Of a stretch of 64,000 bases of DNA, positions 48,559 through 57,731 are shown one piece after another; positions within the stretch are counted from its first letter, which is position 1; every line of letters begins with the position of its first letter. The notes beneath the pieces were generated by a model. The model was not told the DNA's origin. It saw only the letters and a program-made list of their open reading frames with translations, and made no database searches. The DNA comes from CAIKMD01 sp036501365. Its GTDB lineage: Bacteria > Pseudomonadota > Alphaproteobacteria > ATCC43930 > CGMCC-115725. The translations under genes were made by a program, and so were the position numbers. The DNA is taken from positions 1 through 64,000 of the forward strand of contig DASYAL010000060.1 in assembly GCA_036501365.1 (NCBI GenBank), read 5' to 3'.

Positions 48559-49536
48559 CTATTCGTAACGCACGAGCTCGGCGAGGGCGCCATCGGGCGC
48601 TGTCGCGAGCCGCGCCATCCGCTGCGGCAGCGTGTCGAGCGTGCCGTGGCCGGTAACAAGATGGTCGTAAACCGGATCGGTGAGCAGCGCCAGGGCCAGG
48701 GCGAGGCGCTCGCGCCGGCTGCGCCGTGCGCGGCGCGCTCCGGCGACCGCGCCGACCTGCGACGAGACCAGTTGCAAGCGCCGCTGGTGGAAGGCGGCGC
48801 CGAGCGGTGCCGTGACCGGGCGATCGCCATACCAGCTCAGCTCGATCACCTTGGCCTCGAAGCCGGCGAGGCGCAGCGCGGTCGCGAGGCCCGCGTCGCT
48901 GGCGCTCGCATGAAAGACGAGATCGCACGCGCCACTCGCTTCGGCCGGCAAAGCGAAGCGGCAGCCGAGCGCCGCGGCAACCGCCGCGCGGCGCGGATCG
49001 ATATCAATCAGCTCGACGCGCGTGCCCGGCAGCTTCGCCGCGAGCGCGGCGATGCAGCAACCGACCACGCCGGCGCCGATGATCGCGATTCGGTCGCCGA
49101 GTCGCGGCCCGGCATCCCACAGCGCGTTGAGCGCGGTCTCCATATTGGCGGCAAGCGCCGCGCGCGCGTCGGGCACCTCGCCCGGCACCGGTAGAACCGC
49201 ATCGGCGGGCACGACATAGACGTCTTGATGCGGATAGAGGCAGAAGACGCGCCGGCCGCGCAGCGCCGCCGGTCCTTCCGTGATGATGCCGACCGAGGCA
49301 TAGCCGTATTTCACCGGCGCGGGAAAATCGCCCTCCTGGAACGGGCAGCGCATGGTCTGATATTCGCTCGCCGGTACGCGCCCTGCGAAAACCACGCTCT
49401 CGGTGCCGCGGCTGATCGCGCTGACGCGCGCGCGCACCACGACCTCGTCATCGCGCGGCGCGGGCAAAGAGACGGTGCGGATTTCGCCGCGGCCCGGCGC
49501 GGCGAGCCAGAAGGCGCGCGCCTGGCGCGTCGTCAT
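48559..49536 (-). CDS. zinc-type alcohol dehydrogenase-like protein of the cluster
   Basis: 325 residues of the medium-chain dehydrogenase superfamily. The GroES-like half is VVVRARVSAISRGTESVVFAG. The NAD(P) Rossmann motif is IAIIGAGVVGCCIAALAAKL, with ELIDID as the ribose acid. The usual catalytic-zinc Cys (GHE block region) is not present, so it may work without zinc, as some relatives do. It lies 1 nt after the RibD-type gene and 9 nt before the PTPS homologue. Probably oxidises or reduces a side chain of the cluster product. Confidence 0.85.
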   Translation of the reverse strand: MTTRQARAFWLAAPGRGEIRTVSLPAPRDDEVVVRARVSAISRGTESVVFAGRVPASEYQTMRCPFQEGDFPAPVKYGYASVGIITEGPAALRGRRVFCLYPHQDVYVVPADAVLPVPGEVPDARAALAANMETALNALWDAGPRLGDRIAIIGAGVVGCCIAALAAKLPGTRVELIDIDPRRAAVAAALGCRFALPAEASGACDLVFHASASDAGLATALRLAGFEAKVIELSWYGDRPVTAPLGAAFHQRRLQLVSSQVGAVAGARRARRSRRERLALALALLTDPVYDHLVTGHGTLDTLPQRMARLATAPDGALAELVRYE

Positions 49537-49537
49537 C

Positions 49538-50311
49538 CTAAGGTCCGAAGATGCATTCGAAGAGCGTATCGGCGCCGAGCGATAGGCGCCGGATCTGCGG
49601 CCTGAAGCCGAGACCCGGCTCGGCGATCGCCGGCAGGGTGAGGCTCGGCCGGCCCGAGCCCAAAAGCAGGGGCGCGACCGTGATCTGCAGCCGGTCGAGG
49701 CACTGGGCGCGGAGGAAATTCGAGATCGTGACGCCGCCGCCTTCGATGAAGAGCCAATGCAGGCCGCGCGCGGCGAGCGCCGCCTTGATGATCGCCGGCG
49801 CGATCACGCGGCCGTCACGCGGCAGCAGGATGGTTTCGACGTCCGCGCCCGCGCCGTTACGGTGATCAGCGGCGGCGATCACGATCGTGCGCGCGCTGTG
49901 GTCGGTAAAAACTTTGTGATGCGGCGCCAGCTTGCGCTCGGGATCGATGACAATGCGCACCGGATGCTCGCCGCTACAGCGCCGCACCGTCAGCTGCGGG
50001 TCGTCATGCAGGACCGTGTCGGCACCGACAATCACGGCATCGGCGAGCGCGCGCATGCGATGGGTATGACACAAATCCTCTTCGCCCGAGATCCAGCGCG
50101 AAGCGCCGCTGGCCGCGGCGATCTTGCCATCGAGACTTTGTGCGAGATGCGCGACGATAAAGCTCTGCCCCGGCGCCGTCGCACAGAGCGGCCCGTAGAG
50201 CGCTTCGAGCTCGCCGGCGCCGATGCTGCCCGGCGCCGCGCCGCGCCGATGCGCCAGCACGGCTCGCCACTGCGCCTCGATGTGCCCCCTTATATCGCCT
50301 TCCGCAGCCAT
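49538..50311 (-). CDS. RibD C-terminal-type reductase
   Basis: 257 residues from the ATG at 50,311 (an ATG 8 codons earlier is possible; neither has a good ribosome site). Only the reductase half of RibD is present, with no deaminase domain. AQSLDGKIAAASGASRWISG, GADTVLHDDPQLTVR, PVRIVIDPERKL and LFIEGGGVTISNFL match the family that reduces the ribosyl side chain of 5-amino-6-ribosylaminopyrimidine(di)one phosphate with NADPH. It heads the coupled minus-strand operon and diverges from the CDP-alcohol gene by 45 nt. Confidence 0.88.
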   Translation of the reverse strand: MAAEGDIRGHIEAQWRAVLAHRRGAAPGSIGAGELEALYGPLCATAPGQSFIVAHLAQSLDGKIAAASGASRWISGEEDLCHTHRMRALADAVIVGADTVLHDDPQLTVRRCSGEHPVRIVIDPERKLAPHHKVFTDHSARTIVIAAADHRNGAGADVETILLPRDGRVIAPAIIKAALAARGLHWLFIEGGGVTISNFLRAQCLDRLQITVAPLLLGSGRPSLTLPAIAEPGLGFRPQIRRLSLGADTLFECIFGP

Positions 50312-50356
50312 GCTAGAGCTTTTCCCGGACCGCATAATGAGGTAGGGACCGATCCT

Positions 50357-50959
50357 TTGGATAGAAACAAATTTTCGCGAGCGACGATCCCCAAGCCCTT
50401 CGGCGTCGCCAACTGGGTTACCGCGGCCCGGGCGTTCTATGCCGTGAGCCTCGTCGGCTATGCGCTCGCGGCCCTGGTGTCGGGTGCCGCGCCAAGTGCC
50501 GCGCTGCGCTGGTTCTGGGTCGCCTTGGCGCTCGGCGCCTTGGCGCTCGACGGGGTCGATGGCCGTCTCGCCCGCCAGCTCGGGCAGACGAGCGCTTTTG
50601 GTGCGCGCTTCGATATGGAAACCGATGCGGTGATGGTTCTGGGCTTGAGCCTGCTCGCCTGGCTGTGCGGTCAGGTGGGAGCCTGGGTACTGGCGGGCGG
50701 CTTGATGCGTTATATCTTTGTCCTAGGAGGCTGGGCGTGGCCGGCGCTGGCGGCGCCCTTGCCGCGGCGGCTGCGGCGGCAAGCGGCCTGCGTGGCCCAG
50801 ATGGCGGTCTTGATCTTGGCGGCGGCGCCGGCGATCGCGCCGACGGTGGCGGCGCCGCTCTGCTTCGCCGCACTGGCGGGGCTGAGCTATTCCTTCGCGG
50901 TCGATGTCGCGTCGCTGCTGGCGAGCCGCGGCGAGGAGAAGAAAGAGGCGGTGATTTGA
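50357..50959 (+). CDS. CDP-alcohol phosphatidyltransferase family protein
   Basis: About 200 residues, likely from the TTG at 50,357 (TTGGATAGAAAC). It has several membrane helices. The CDP-alcohol motif reads DGVDGRLARQLGQTSAFGAR, then FDMETD, so the DGxxAR..G..D..D metal and CDP-binding residues are intact. It transfers a phosphoalcohol from a CDP-activated donor, usually to a lipid or inositol-type alcohol. It is directly upstream of and overlaps ribA (TTGA), which ties a membrane lipid-type step to the GTP-derived pathway. Confidence 0.85.
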   Translation: MDRNKFSRATIPKPFGVANWVTAARAFYAVSLVGYALAALVSGAAPSAALRWFWVALALGALALDGVDGRLARQLGQTSAFGARFDMETDAVMVLGLSLLAWLCGQVGAWVLAGGLMRYIFVLGGWAWPALAAPLPRRLRRQAACVAQMAVLILAAAPAIAPTVAAPLCFAALAGLSYSFAVDVASLLASRGEEKKEAVI

Positions 50960-52071
50960 GCATCTCCGAGGTCGATCCGAGCGCTACGCGGCTGCTGCGA
51001 CGCGTCGATCGCGTGATTGGCGATCTGCGCCGCGGCGTGATCGTGTTCGTCGATGGCGGTGGCCAAAGCCTCGCCGTGCAGGCGGCCGAGCTAGCAAGCA
51101 CCGAGAGTCTCGCACAGCTTGGCAAGGTCGGCGGCGGCACGGTGTCGCTGGCGCTGACGCGGCGGCGCGCCGCGGCGCTCGGCCTCACGCCGATGCCAAG
51201 CGGTCCGGGCGGCTCGAGCGTGCTGGCGCTGCCGCGCGACACCGAGCCGGGCTTCGTCCACATGCTTGCCGATCCCGGCGCGGCGGTCGCGGGTCTCGCG
51301 CTCGCTGCGCCCGACGGCGATCGCCTGGTCGATGGCGCGATCGAGCTCGTGAAGCTGGCGCGGCTCTTGCCCGCCGCGGTGATCGTGCCGCTCGCAGCGG
51401 CTGCGGCCCAGCGCTTTGCTGCGACCGAGGGTTTGCTCGCGGTCGCGGCCGCCGATGTCTTCGCCTATGAGGCGTCCGCGGCGAACAGCTTGCGCATCAT
51501 CAGCGAGGCACGCGTGCCGCTCGCCGATGCCGAGCATACGCGATTGGTGCATTTCCGTCCGCGCGACGGTGGCGTCGGCCATATCGCGATCGTGATCGGC
51601 GAGCCCGATCCCGCCCAGCCGGTGCTGGTGCGGCTTCATTCCGAATGCTTCACCGGCGATTTGCTCGGCAGCCTGCGCTGCGATTGCGGCGATCAGCTCC
51701 GCGGCGCAATCGTCGAGATCGCCAAGAACGGTGGCGGCGCCGTGCTCTACCTCTCGCAAGAAGGCCGCGGCATCGGCCTTGCCAACAAGCTGCGCGCCTA
51801 TGAGCTGCAAGACGGCGGCTTCGATACCATCGACGCCAACGAGCTCCTCGGCTTCGATGCCGATGAGCGCGTCTATCTGCCGGCGGCGGCGATGCTCAGG
51901 CAGCTCGGCTTTACCAAGGTGCGGCTCCTTACCAACAATCCTGAGAAGGTCGCGGCGCTGGCGCGTTGCGGCATCGAAGTGGTCGAGCGTGTGCCGCATG
52001 CTTTTCCCGCCAACGCACATAACGAGCGCTACCTGCGCACCAAGGCGATCCGCGGCGGCCACCTGCTCTGA
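50956..52071 (+). CDS. ribA: GTP cyclohydrolase II with degenerate RibB-like N-terminal domain
   Basis: 371 residues from a TTG at 50,956 that overlaps the preceding stop. Residues about 175-371 are a complete GTP cyclohydrolase II: HSECFTGDLLGSLRCDCGDQ with the three zinc cysteines, VLYLSQEGRGIGLANKLRAY, and VRLLTNNPEKV. The product is the first pyrimidine of riboflavin synthesis. Residues about 1-170 resemble RibB (DHBP synthase) in length, but the DDExREnEGD metal block is replaced (VFVDGGGQSLAVQAAELA), so that half should be inactive. It may be the housekeeping RibA or serve the divergent operon. Confidence 0.9.
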   Translation: MSISEVDPSATRLLRRVDRVIGDLRRGVIVFVDGGGQSLAVQAAELASTESLAQLGKVGGGTVSLALTRRRAAALGLTPMPSGPGGSSVLALPRDTEPGFVHMLADPGAAVAGLALAAPDGDRLVDGAIELVKLARLLPAAVIVPLAAAAAQRFAATEGLLAVAAADVFAYEASAANSLRIISEARVPLADAEHTRLVHFRPRDGGVGHIAIVIGEPDPAQPVLVRLHSECFTGDLLGSLRCDCGDQLRGAIVEIAKNGGGAVLYLSQEGRGIGLANKLRAYELQDGGFDTIDANELLGFDADERVYLPAAAMLRQLGFTKVRLLTNNPEKVAALARCGIEVVERVPHAFPANAHNERYLRTKAIRGGHLL

Positions 52072-52242
52072 CGGCGTGCGATCTCTGGCGACGCGCCAGG
52101 GGCAGCGCGATTTGCCCGGCAAACCCTGCCGGGTCGTCGATAAGCGCCGGCAAAACCCTTGATTCTCAACGCGTCGCGTTTGGCACCAGGCTTGCAGCGC
52201 TGGGCCGGAGAGTATGGTTAACGCATAAAAGGGTTTGCCCCC

Positions 52243-53082
52243 GTGTCCGATGTCGCCGCCGCCGCCGCTCAGCCTGCGTCGCAAGCCACGCCACCGGGCC
52301 TGACCCTGTGGTCGCATGGTGGCGGTTTCTCGTTCAAGGACCTCCTCGATATCGTCAACCCGCTGCAGCATCTGCCGGTCGTCGGCTCGATCTATCGCTA
52401 CCTGACCGGCGATGAGCCCTCGGGCGCCGATCGCATCGTCGGCGACGCGCTCTATGGCGGTCCGATCGGCTTCGGCGTCAGCGTCGTCACGACGGCCTTG
52501 TTCACCGATTCGAACGGCAAGGATCTCGGCGAACGGCTGCTCGCCGGTGTATTCGGTCCGCGCGATGCCAGCCCAACCCTCGGCACCCCGGCGGTGGCGG
52601 CGGCACAGCCGGCGCCGACGGTCGCCGCGAGCCAGCCCCAAAGCCTCCTGGCATTGCCCGATCAGCCGGTGGCGATGAACCAACTCTTCCGCTCGCCGCC
52701 GCCCGCGGCGCCGGCGACGCCACAGCAGAACTTCCTCGCGCAAACCGCCCAGTTCCAGCGCCAGCTAACCAACGGCCGCGGCACCAATGGCGCCGTCCTC
52801 AACAACCGACCGGTTCCGCTTGAGCTCAGCAGCAACCTCCTGCCGATGCTTCCTCCCGGGGCGCACTTGGCGAGCCCTGCCGCCAGCCCCGCCGCCGCCA
52901 GTCCCGCACCGGCGTCCGGCCAGGCTTCGGCTACGCCGCCCGGCAATCCGCCGACCGCTGCCAATCCGATCGCTCAGAAGATGCTCGATGCCTTGAACAA
53001 GTACGAGTTGCTTAAAAAGCAGGAAGAGCAACGGGATAGCGCTGGCTCGGCAGGCTCTCCCGCGGTCGATCTCGCCCTCTAG
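52243..53082 (+). CDS. conserved hypothetical protein with Pro/Ala-rich tail
   Basis: 279 residues from the GTG at 52,243. The N-terminal part contains FSFKDLLDIVNPLQHLPVVG, then SIYRYLTGDEPSGADRIVGD and GGPIGFGVSV, a well-conserved unknown block of Rhodospirillales-type proteins. Residues about 115-250 are low-complexity Pro/Ala/Gln with few charges. The C-terminus is a short helix (QKMLDALNKYELLKKQEEQR). No signal peptide or membrane helix is clear. There is no functional clue, and neighbours are unrelated. Confidence 0.7.
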   Translation: MSDVAAAAAQPASQATPPGLTLWSHGGGFSFKDLLDIVNPLQHLPVVGSIYRYLTGDEPSGADRIVGDALYGGPIGFGVSVVTTALFTDSNGKDLGERLLAGVFGPRDASPTLGTPAVAAAQPAPTVAASQPQSLLALPDQPVAMNQLFRSPPPAAPATPQQNFLAQTAQFQRQLTNGRGTNGAVLNNRPVPLELSSNLLPMLPPGAHLASPAASPAAASPAPASGQASATPPGNPPTAANPIAQKMLDALNKYELLKKQEEQRDSAGSAGSPAVDLAL

Positions 53083-53153
53083 CTCAAGCTATCCCGGCGT
53101 CTGGCGCAGAGCTGGCGCGCGCTTTTGCGCTGCGAAATAGTACCGGTTTGGTC

Positions 53154-53182
53154 CTTGAATAAATTGGGTCACGGGCATATCT
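53154..53182 (+). promoter_or_regulatory. possible heat-shock (sigma-32-type) promoter of rpoH
   Basis: CTTG at 53,154-53,157 and CATATCT at 53,176-53,182, 18 nt apart, loosely fit the alphaproteobacterial RpoH promoter pattern. It lies 146 nt before the rpoH ATG. The -10 half is a poor match. Confidence 0.3.
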
Positions 53183-53327
53183 CCTTATAGAGCCAAGAGG
53201 CCGATGGGCCGCTTTCGGCTCAGAGGGAAGCCCGAAAGCCAACGATCCGCGTGCGATCCCCGTGCGGCGATGAGCCGGCGGAACGAATCCCGCGGCTCCG
53301 GATTGGCAGAATGAATGGATGTAACCG

Positions 53328-54197
53328 ATGAACCTGAAGCTCGATTCCACCCTGACGCGCTTTGTCGAAGAGGCCAAGCGCTACCCGATGCTGACTCCCG
53401 AGCGCGAGCGCGAGATCGCGACCGCTTGGCGTAAACGCGAGGATCGGGCCGCGTTGGACGAGCTCGTCGGCAGCCATTTGCGCCTCGTCGTCAAGATTGC
53501 GCGCGGCTTTCTCGGCTACGGCTTGCCGCTGGCCGATCTCGTCGCCGAGGGCAATATCGGCTTGATGCAGGCCGCGGAGAAATTCGAGCCGGAGCGCGGC
53601 TTCCGCTTCGCGACCTATGCTATGTGGTGGATCCGAGCGGCGATCCAGGAATACATCCTCCATTCCTGGTCGCTGGTGAAGATCGGCACTACTGCCGCGC
53701 AGAAGAAGCTGTTCTTCAACCTGCGCCGCCTTAAGGCGAAACTCGAGCAATTCGACCAAGGCGATCTCGCGCCGGAAGCCGTCACCGCGATCGCTCGCGA
53801 TCTCGACGTGCCGGAAGGCGAGGTGATCGAGATGAACCGGCGTCTCGGCGGCGTCGACAACTCGCTCAACGCGATGCTCGGCGGCGACGCCGACAGCGAA
53901 TGGCTCGAGATGTTGCCCGACGAGCGGCCGACCCAGGAAACGGTGGTCGGCGATCTCGAAGAGGGCCGGCGTCGGCGCAGCCTCCTCGGTGCCGCGCTGA
54001 AGAAGCTCAATCCGCGCGAGCGCGAGATCGTGGTCGAGCGCCGCCTCAAGGACGAGCCCGCGACCCTCGAAGAGCTCTCGCATCGCTATGCGGTGTCGCG
54101 CGAGCGTATCCGCCAGATCGAGGTCCGCGCGGTCGAGAAGCTGCAAAAGGCGGTGGCGGCCAATTCCTCGCGGGCGCCGGAACGGATCGCGGCCTGA
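53328..54197 (+). CDS. rpoH: RNA polymerase heat-shock sigma factor RpoH
   Basis: 289 residues. Region 2: GSHLRLVVKIARGFLGYGLP, then AEGNIGLMQAAEKFEPERGF and FATYAMWWIRAAIQEYIL. The RpoH box is QKKLFFNLR. Region 4 has LNPREREIVVERRL and the helix-turn-helix TLEELSHRYAVSRERIRQIE. It directs transcription of chaperone and protease genes. The 245-bp upstream stretch (53,083-53,327) is gene-free and probably holds its promoters. Confidence 0.96.
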   Translation: MNLKLDSTLTRFVEEAKRYPMLTPEREREIATAWRKREDRAALDELVGSHLRLVVKIARGFLGYGLPLADLVAEGNIGLMQAAEKFEPERGFRFATYAMWWIRAAIQEYILHSWSLVKIGTTAAQKKLFFNLRRLKAKLEQFDQGDLAPEAVTAIARDLDVPEGEVIEMNRRLGGVDNSLNAMLGGDADSEWLEMLPDERPTQETVVGDLEEGRRRRSLLGAALKKLNPREREIVVERRLKDEPATLEELSHRYAVSRERIRQIEVRAVEKLQKAVAANSSRAPERIAA

Positions 54198-54233
54198 TAA
54201 TTTAGGCCGCGCTCGCAGCCGCCACACCAACCC

Positions 54234-54276
54234 TGCTCGCGCGGCCTGGGTTGGCTAGGCGGTGGCCGCGCGAGCA
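54234..54276. terminator. 13-bp inverted repeat between convergent genes
   Basis: TGCTCGCGCGGCC (54,234-54,246) and its perfect inverse (54,264-54,276) enclose a 17-nt loop. It sits between the rpoH stop and the stop of the convergent transporter gene, so it can end transcripts from both sides. The T run is weak. Confidence 0.55.
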
Positions 54277-54283
54277 GAAATAA

Positions 54284-55525
54284 CTAGCTCAGCCACCAAG
54301 CGCCGAGCGCCAGCGTCGCCAAGGTCAGCGGCGCGCCGATGCGGAAATAGGCCCAAAAGCCTATGGCCACCGCATGCCGGCGTGCCTGCTCGACCACGAT
54401 GAGATTGGCGACCGATCCCAGAATCGTAAAATTGCCGGCCAAGGTCGAGGCCATCGCCAAGACCAGCCAAGCGCGTTGCGGCTCGGCGAGCGGGCGGATG
54501 AAGGGCGCGAGCGCCATGACCGCGGGCACGTTGCTGACGAGATTCGACAGCACCGCCGTGACGGCCGTCAGCACCGGTACGCGCGCCAGCCCGGCATCGG
54601 CGACCGCCGCGCGCAGCTCCGGCGTCAGCAGCGCCTTCTCGGCGCCGGCCAGCACGATGAACAAGCCGACAAACAGCAGCAGCAGCGACCAGTCGATTTC
54701 GCGGTAGACGCGCTGCGGCTTGATCGGATGGAGCAGGAGCAGCGCGCCGAGAACGATCGCCACCTTGGCCGGGGCAATGCCGGCGAAGAATCCCGCGATC
54801 GCCAGAGCAGTCGCGGCGAGCGATGTCGCGAGCAGCGCGCGATTGACGCGCGGCCGCAAGCCGGCGGCGTGCGAATCCGCCGGACGAAAGAAATCGCGGC
54901 GATGCGCCGCGGCGATAAAAGCGAGCACCAGAACCAGCCCGACTGCCGCGACCGGCGCCAGGGCCGCGGCGAAATCGCCATAAGCGATCCCTGAGAAGCT
55001 GCCGATCATCATGTTCTGCGGATTGCCGGTAATGGTCGCGACGCTGCCGATATTCGAGGCCATCGCCACGCCGAGGAGGTAAGGGAGCGGGTGGCGGTCG
55101 AGGCGCTTCGCCGTCTCGATCACCAGCGGCGTCAGCATCAGGCAGACCGCGTCGTTGACAAGGAAGGCCGAGAGCACGCCCGAGATCAGGACCACGCCGC
55201 CCAGCAGCAGCAGCGGCGTCCGCGCCTGCCGCGCGGCGAAGCCGGTGACCAGGCTGAAGAATCCCGAGAGCCGCAGATTGGCGACGATCAGCATCATGCC
55301 GAGCAGCAAGGTGATCGTGCCCCAGTCGATCGCGCGATAGGCTTCGTCGAGCGACAGGGTGCCGCTGGCCACCATCAAGGCGGCCCCGAGCAGCGCCGCG
55401 CCGGCGCGGTCGAGCCGCAAGAACGGCAACCGGCCGATCGCGACGACGATGTAGGTCGCGGCAAAGATCGATGCCGGTATCAGCAAGGGCCTCTCGCTCT
55501 GGTTGCGGCGCTCCGGTTGCGGCAC
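54284..55525 (-). CDS. SLC13/ArsB-type anion transporter
   Basis: 413 residues, ten or more hydrophobic helices in two repeated halves. SAFLVNDAVCLMLTPLVIE and SNIGSVATITGNPQNMMIGS are the first-half signatures, and SNLVSNVPAVMALAPF with STLAGNFTILGSVANLIV the second, typical of the ion-transporter (arsenite, citrate/divalent anion) superfamily. No arsenic genes are linked, so a dicarboxylate or other anion is as likely. Start uncertain: GTG at 55,525 or the TTG at 55,486. Confidence 0.85.
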   Translation of the reverse strand: MPQPERRNQSERPLLIPASIFAATYIVVAIGRLPFLRLDRAGAALLGAALMVASGTLSLDEAYRAIDWGTITLLLGMMLIVANLRLSGFFSLVTGFAARQARTPLLLLGGVVLISGVLSAFLVNDAVCLMLTPLVIETAKRLDRHPLPYLLGVAMASNIGSVATITGNPQNMMIGSFSGIAYGDFAAALAPVAAVGLVLVLAFIAAAHRRDFFRPADSHAAGLRPRVNRALLATSLAATALAIAGFFAGIAPAKVAIVLGALLLLHPIKPQRVYREIDWSLLLLFVGLFIVLAGAEKALLTPELRAAVADAGLARVPVLTAVTAVLSNLVSNVPAVMALAPFIRPLAEPQRAWLVLAMASTLAGNFTILGSVANLIVVEQARRHAVAIGFWAYFRIGAPLTLATLALGAWWLS

Positions 55526-55685
55526 CGGTCATGGTTTCGCCACGATCGCGCGCCAGACACTAGCATATCGAGCCGGCGCCGATCCTCGGAGCCCATGCGG
55601 TGCGATGCCGAATATGCTAGAATCGTTGCTTAGAGCCGGGCGCGCGCTGCGCCGCGGCATCTCCGACGATAGGATTTTTGGGTTT

Positions 55686-57731
55686 ATGACGCGTCGGTCG
55701 ACCGGCGATCGTAATCGGCGCGCCTCGGCGCGCGGCTCTTCTTCCAGAACCGGGGGCAAGAAACCCTCGCGCAAGGGGCGCCTCGCCCGGCTCGGGCTGC
55801 TGGCAGGGCTCTGGGGCTTGATCGCCGGGCTGGGCATCATCGGCTTCTTCGCCCTGACCTTGCCCGATACCAGCGACCTCGCTGCCGTGCAGCGCAAGCC
55901 GAGCATCACGCTCCTCGCCAGCGACGGCTCGCTGATCGCTACCTATGGCGATCTCTTCGGCGAGCCGCTGCATTTGAAGGACATGCCGAAATACCTGCCG
56001 GCGGCAGTGATCGCCACCGAGGATCGCCGCTTCTACAGCCATTTCGGCATCGACCCGATCGGTCTGTTGCGCGCCGCTTTTTCCGATTTGCGCGCCGGCC
56101 ATGTCGTTCAGGGCGGCAGCACGATCACCCAGCAATTGGCGAAGAACCTCTTCCTCACGCCCGACCGCACCTTCACGCGCAAAATTCAGGAGGCGCTGCT
56201 CGCGCTCTGGCTCGAGCATAAATTCACCAAGCAGCAGATTCTCGAAATCTATCTCAACCGCGTCTATCTCGGTGCCGGCACCTATGGCGTCGACGCGGCG
56301 GCGCGGCGCTATTTCGACAAATCGGCGCGCGACGTGACGCTTTACGAGGCGGCGGTAATCGCCGGGCTCTTGCGGGCGCCGTCGCGCTTCTCGCCGGCCA
56401 ACGACAAGGAGGCCGCCGCCGGTCGCGCGCAGCAGGTACTCGCCAATATGGTCGATGCCGGATACCTCACCGAGGCGCAGGCGCAGACCGCCGACCTGCA
56501 GAAATCGCAACTCGCCAAGGCGCCGAGCCTCAGCCGTGGCAGCCGCTATTTCGCCGATTGGGTGGTCGATCAGGTCGACGGCTTCAGCGGCACCCAGGAT
56601 CGCGACCTGGTGGTGACGACGACGCTCGATCCGAAGATGCAAGCGGCGGGCGAGAACGCCGTCGCGAACACGCTCGATCAGGACGGCGACAAATACGATG
56701 TCGGCCAGGGCGCGCTGGTGGCGATGTCGCCCGACGGCGCGATCCGCACCATGGTCGGCGGCGACGACTACGCTGACAGCCAGTTCAACCGCGCGACCCA
56801 GGCGTTGCGCCAGCCCGGCTCGTCCTTCAAGCCGATCGTCTATCTCGCGGCGCTGGAGCGCGGGCTGCAGCCGGGCGATCACTTCATCGACCAGCCGATC
56901 CGCATCGGCAATTGGGAGCCGCATAATTTCGAGAACAAATATCGCGGCGACGTCACCGTCGCCGACGCGATCGCGGAATCGCTCAACAGCGTCGCCGCGC
57001 AAGTATTGCAGCGCGCCGGCGTCGACAATGTCATCGCCACCGCGCGCACGCTCGGCATCACCTCGGATCTGGCACATGACGCGAGCCTGGCGCTCGGCAC
57101 CAGCGAGGTCTCGTTGACCGAGCTCACCGCGGCCTATGCGGCTTTTGCCTCGGGCGGCATCGGCGCCTGGCCCTATGGCATCATCGAGATCAGAGACGCG
57201 CATGGCGGCGTGATCTACCGCCGCGACGGCTCGGGCCCCGGGCGCGTCATCGATCCGGCTATCGCCGGCACCATGAACCAGCTCTTGAGCGGCGTCATCG
57301 CCTATGGCACGGGCAAGGCGGCGCGGCTCGACCGGCCGGCGGCGGGCAAGACCGGCACGACCCAGGATTCGCGCGACGCGCTGTTCGTCGGCTATACCGC
57401 CGACCTCGTATGCGGCGTGTGGTTCGGCAACGACGACGATTCGCCGATGAAGCGAGTCACCGGCGGTACGCTGCCGGCCCGCACCTGGCATAGTTTCATG
57501 ATGGCGGCGACGCGCGGCATGCCGGTGCGGCCGCTGCCGGGCGAAACCGTCCCGGCGATCGCGACCGCGGGGAGCGGCTCAATGGCAAGTCCGGTCTCGA
57601 GCCCGGGGCCGACCGGCACGGGTTTGCGCGGCCTGCTCGATCGCATCTTCGGCGGCGGCCCGCCCGAAGCACCGCCGCCGCCGCGCGCAGCGCCCTATTC
57701 GGAGCCGGGCGCGGTGTCGCCCCAGGGCTGA
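55686..57731 (+). CDS. penicillin-binding protein 1A (transglycosylase/transpeptidase)
   Basis: 681 residues from the ATG at 55,686; earlier in-frame ATGs (55,605, 55,614) sit where a TAGAAT -10 box appears. A basic cytoplasmic tail and one membrane helix (LGLLAGLWGLIAGLGIIGFF) come first. The GT51 domain contains ATEDRRFYSHFGIDPIGLLR and GGSTITQQLAKNLFL. The transpeptidase has SSFK (QPGSSFKPIVYL), SLNS and KTGTTQD. It polymerises and cross-links peptidoglycan in the periplasm. The C-terminal tail (EAPPPPRAAPYSEPG) overlaps the convergent gene by 37 nt. Confidence 0.94.
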   Translation: MTRRSTGDRNRRASARGSSSRTGGKKPSRKGRLARLGLLAGLWGLIAGLGIIGFFALTLPDTSDLAAVQRKPSITLLASDGSLIATYGDLFGEPLHLKDMPKYLPAAVIATEDRRFYSHFGIDPIGLLRAAFSDLRAGHVVQGGSTITQQLAKNLFLTPDRTFTRKIQEALLALWLEHKFTKQQILEIYLNRVYLGAGTYGVDAAARRYFDKSARDVTLYEAAVIAGLLRAPSRFSPANDKEAAAGRAQQVLANMVDAGYLTEAQAQTADLQKSQLAKAPSLSRGSRYFADWVVDQVDGFSGTQDRDLVVTTTLDPKMQAAGENAVANTLDQDGDKYDVGQGALVAMSPDGAIRTMVGGDDYADSQFNRATQALRQPGSSFKPIVYLAALERGLQPGDHFIDQPIRIGNWEPHNFENKYRGDVTVADAIAESLNSVAAQVLQRAGVDNVIATARTLGITSDLAHDASLALGTSEVSLTELTAAYAAFASGGIGAWPYGIIEIRDAHGGVIYRRDGSGPGRVIDPAIAGTMNQLLSGVIAYGTGKAARLDRPAAGKTGTTQDSRDALFVGYTADLVCGVWFGNDDDSPMKRVTGGTLPARTWHSFMMAATRGMPVRPLPGETVPAIATAGSGSMASPVSSPGPTGTGLRGLLDRIFGGGPPEAPPPPRAAPYSEPGAVSPQG

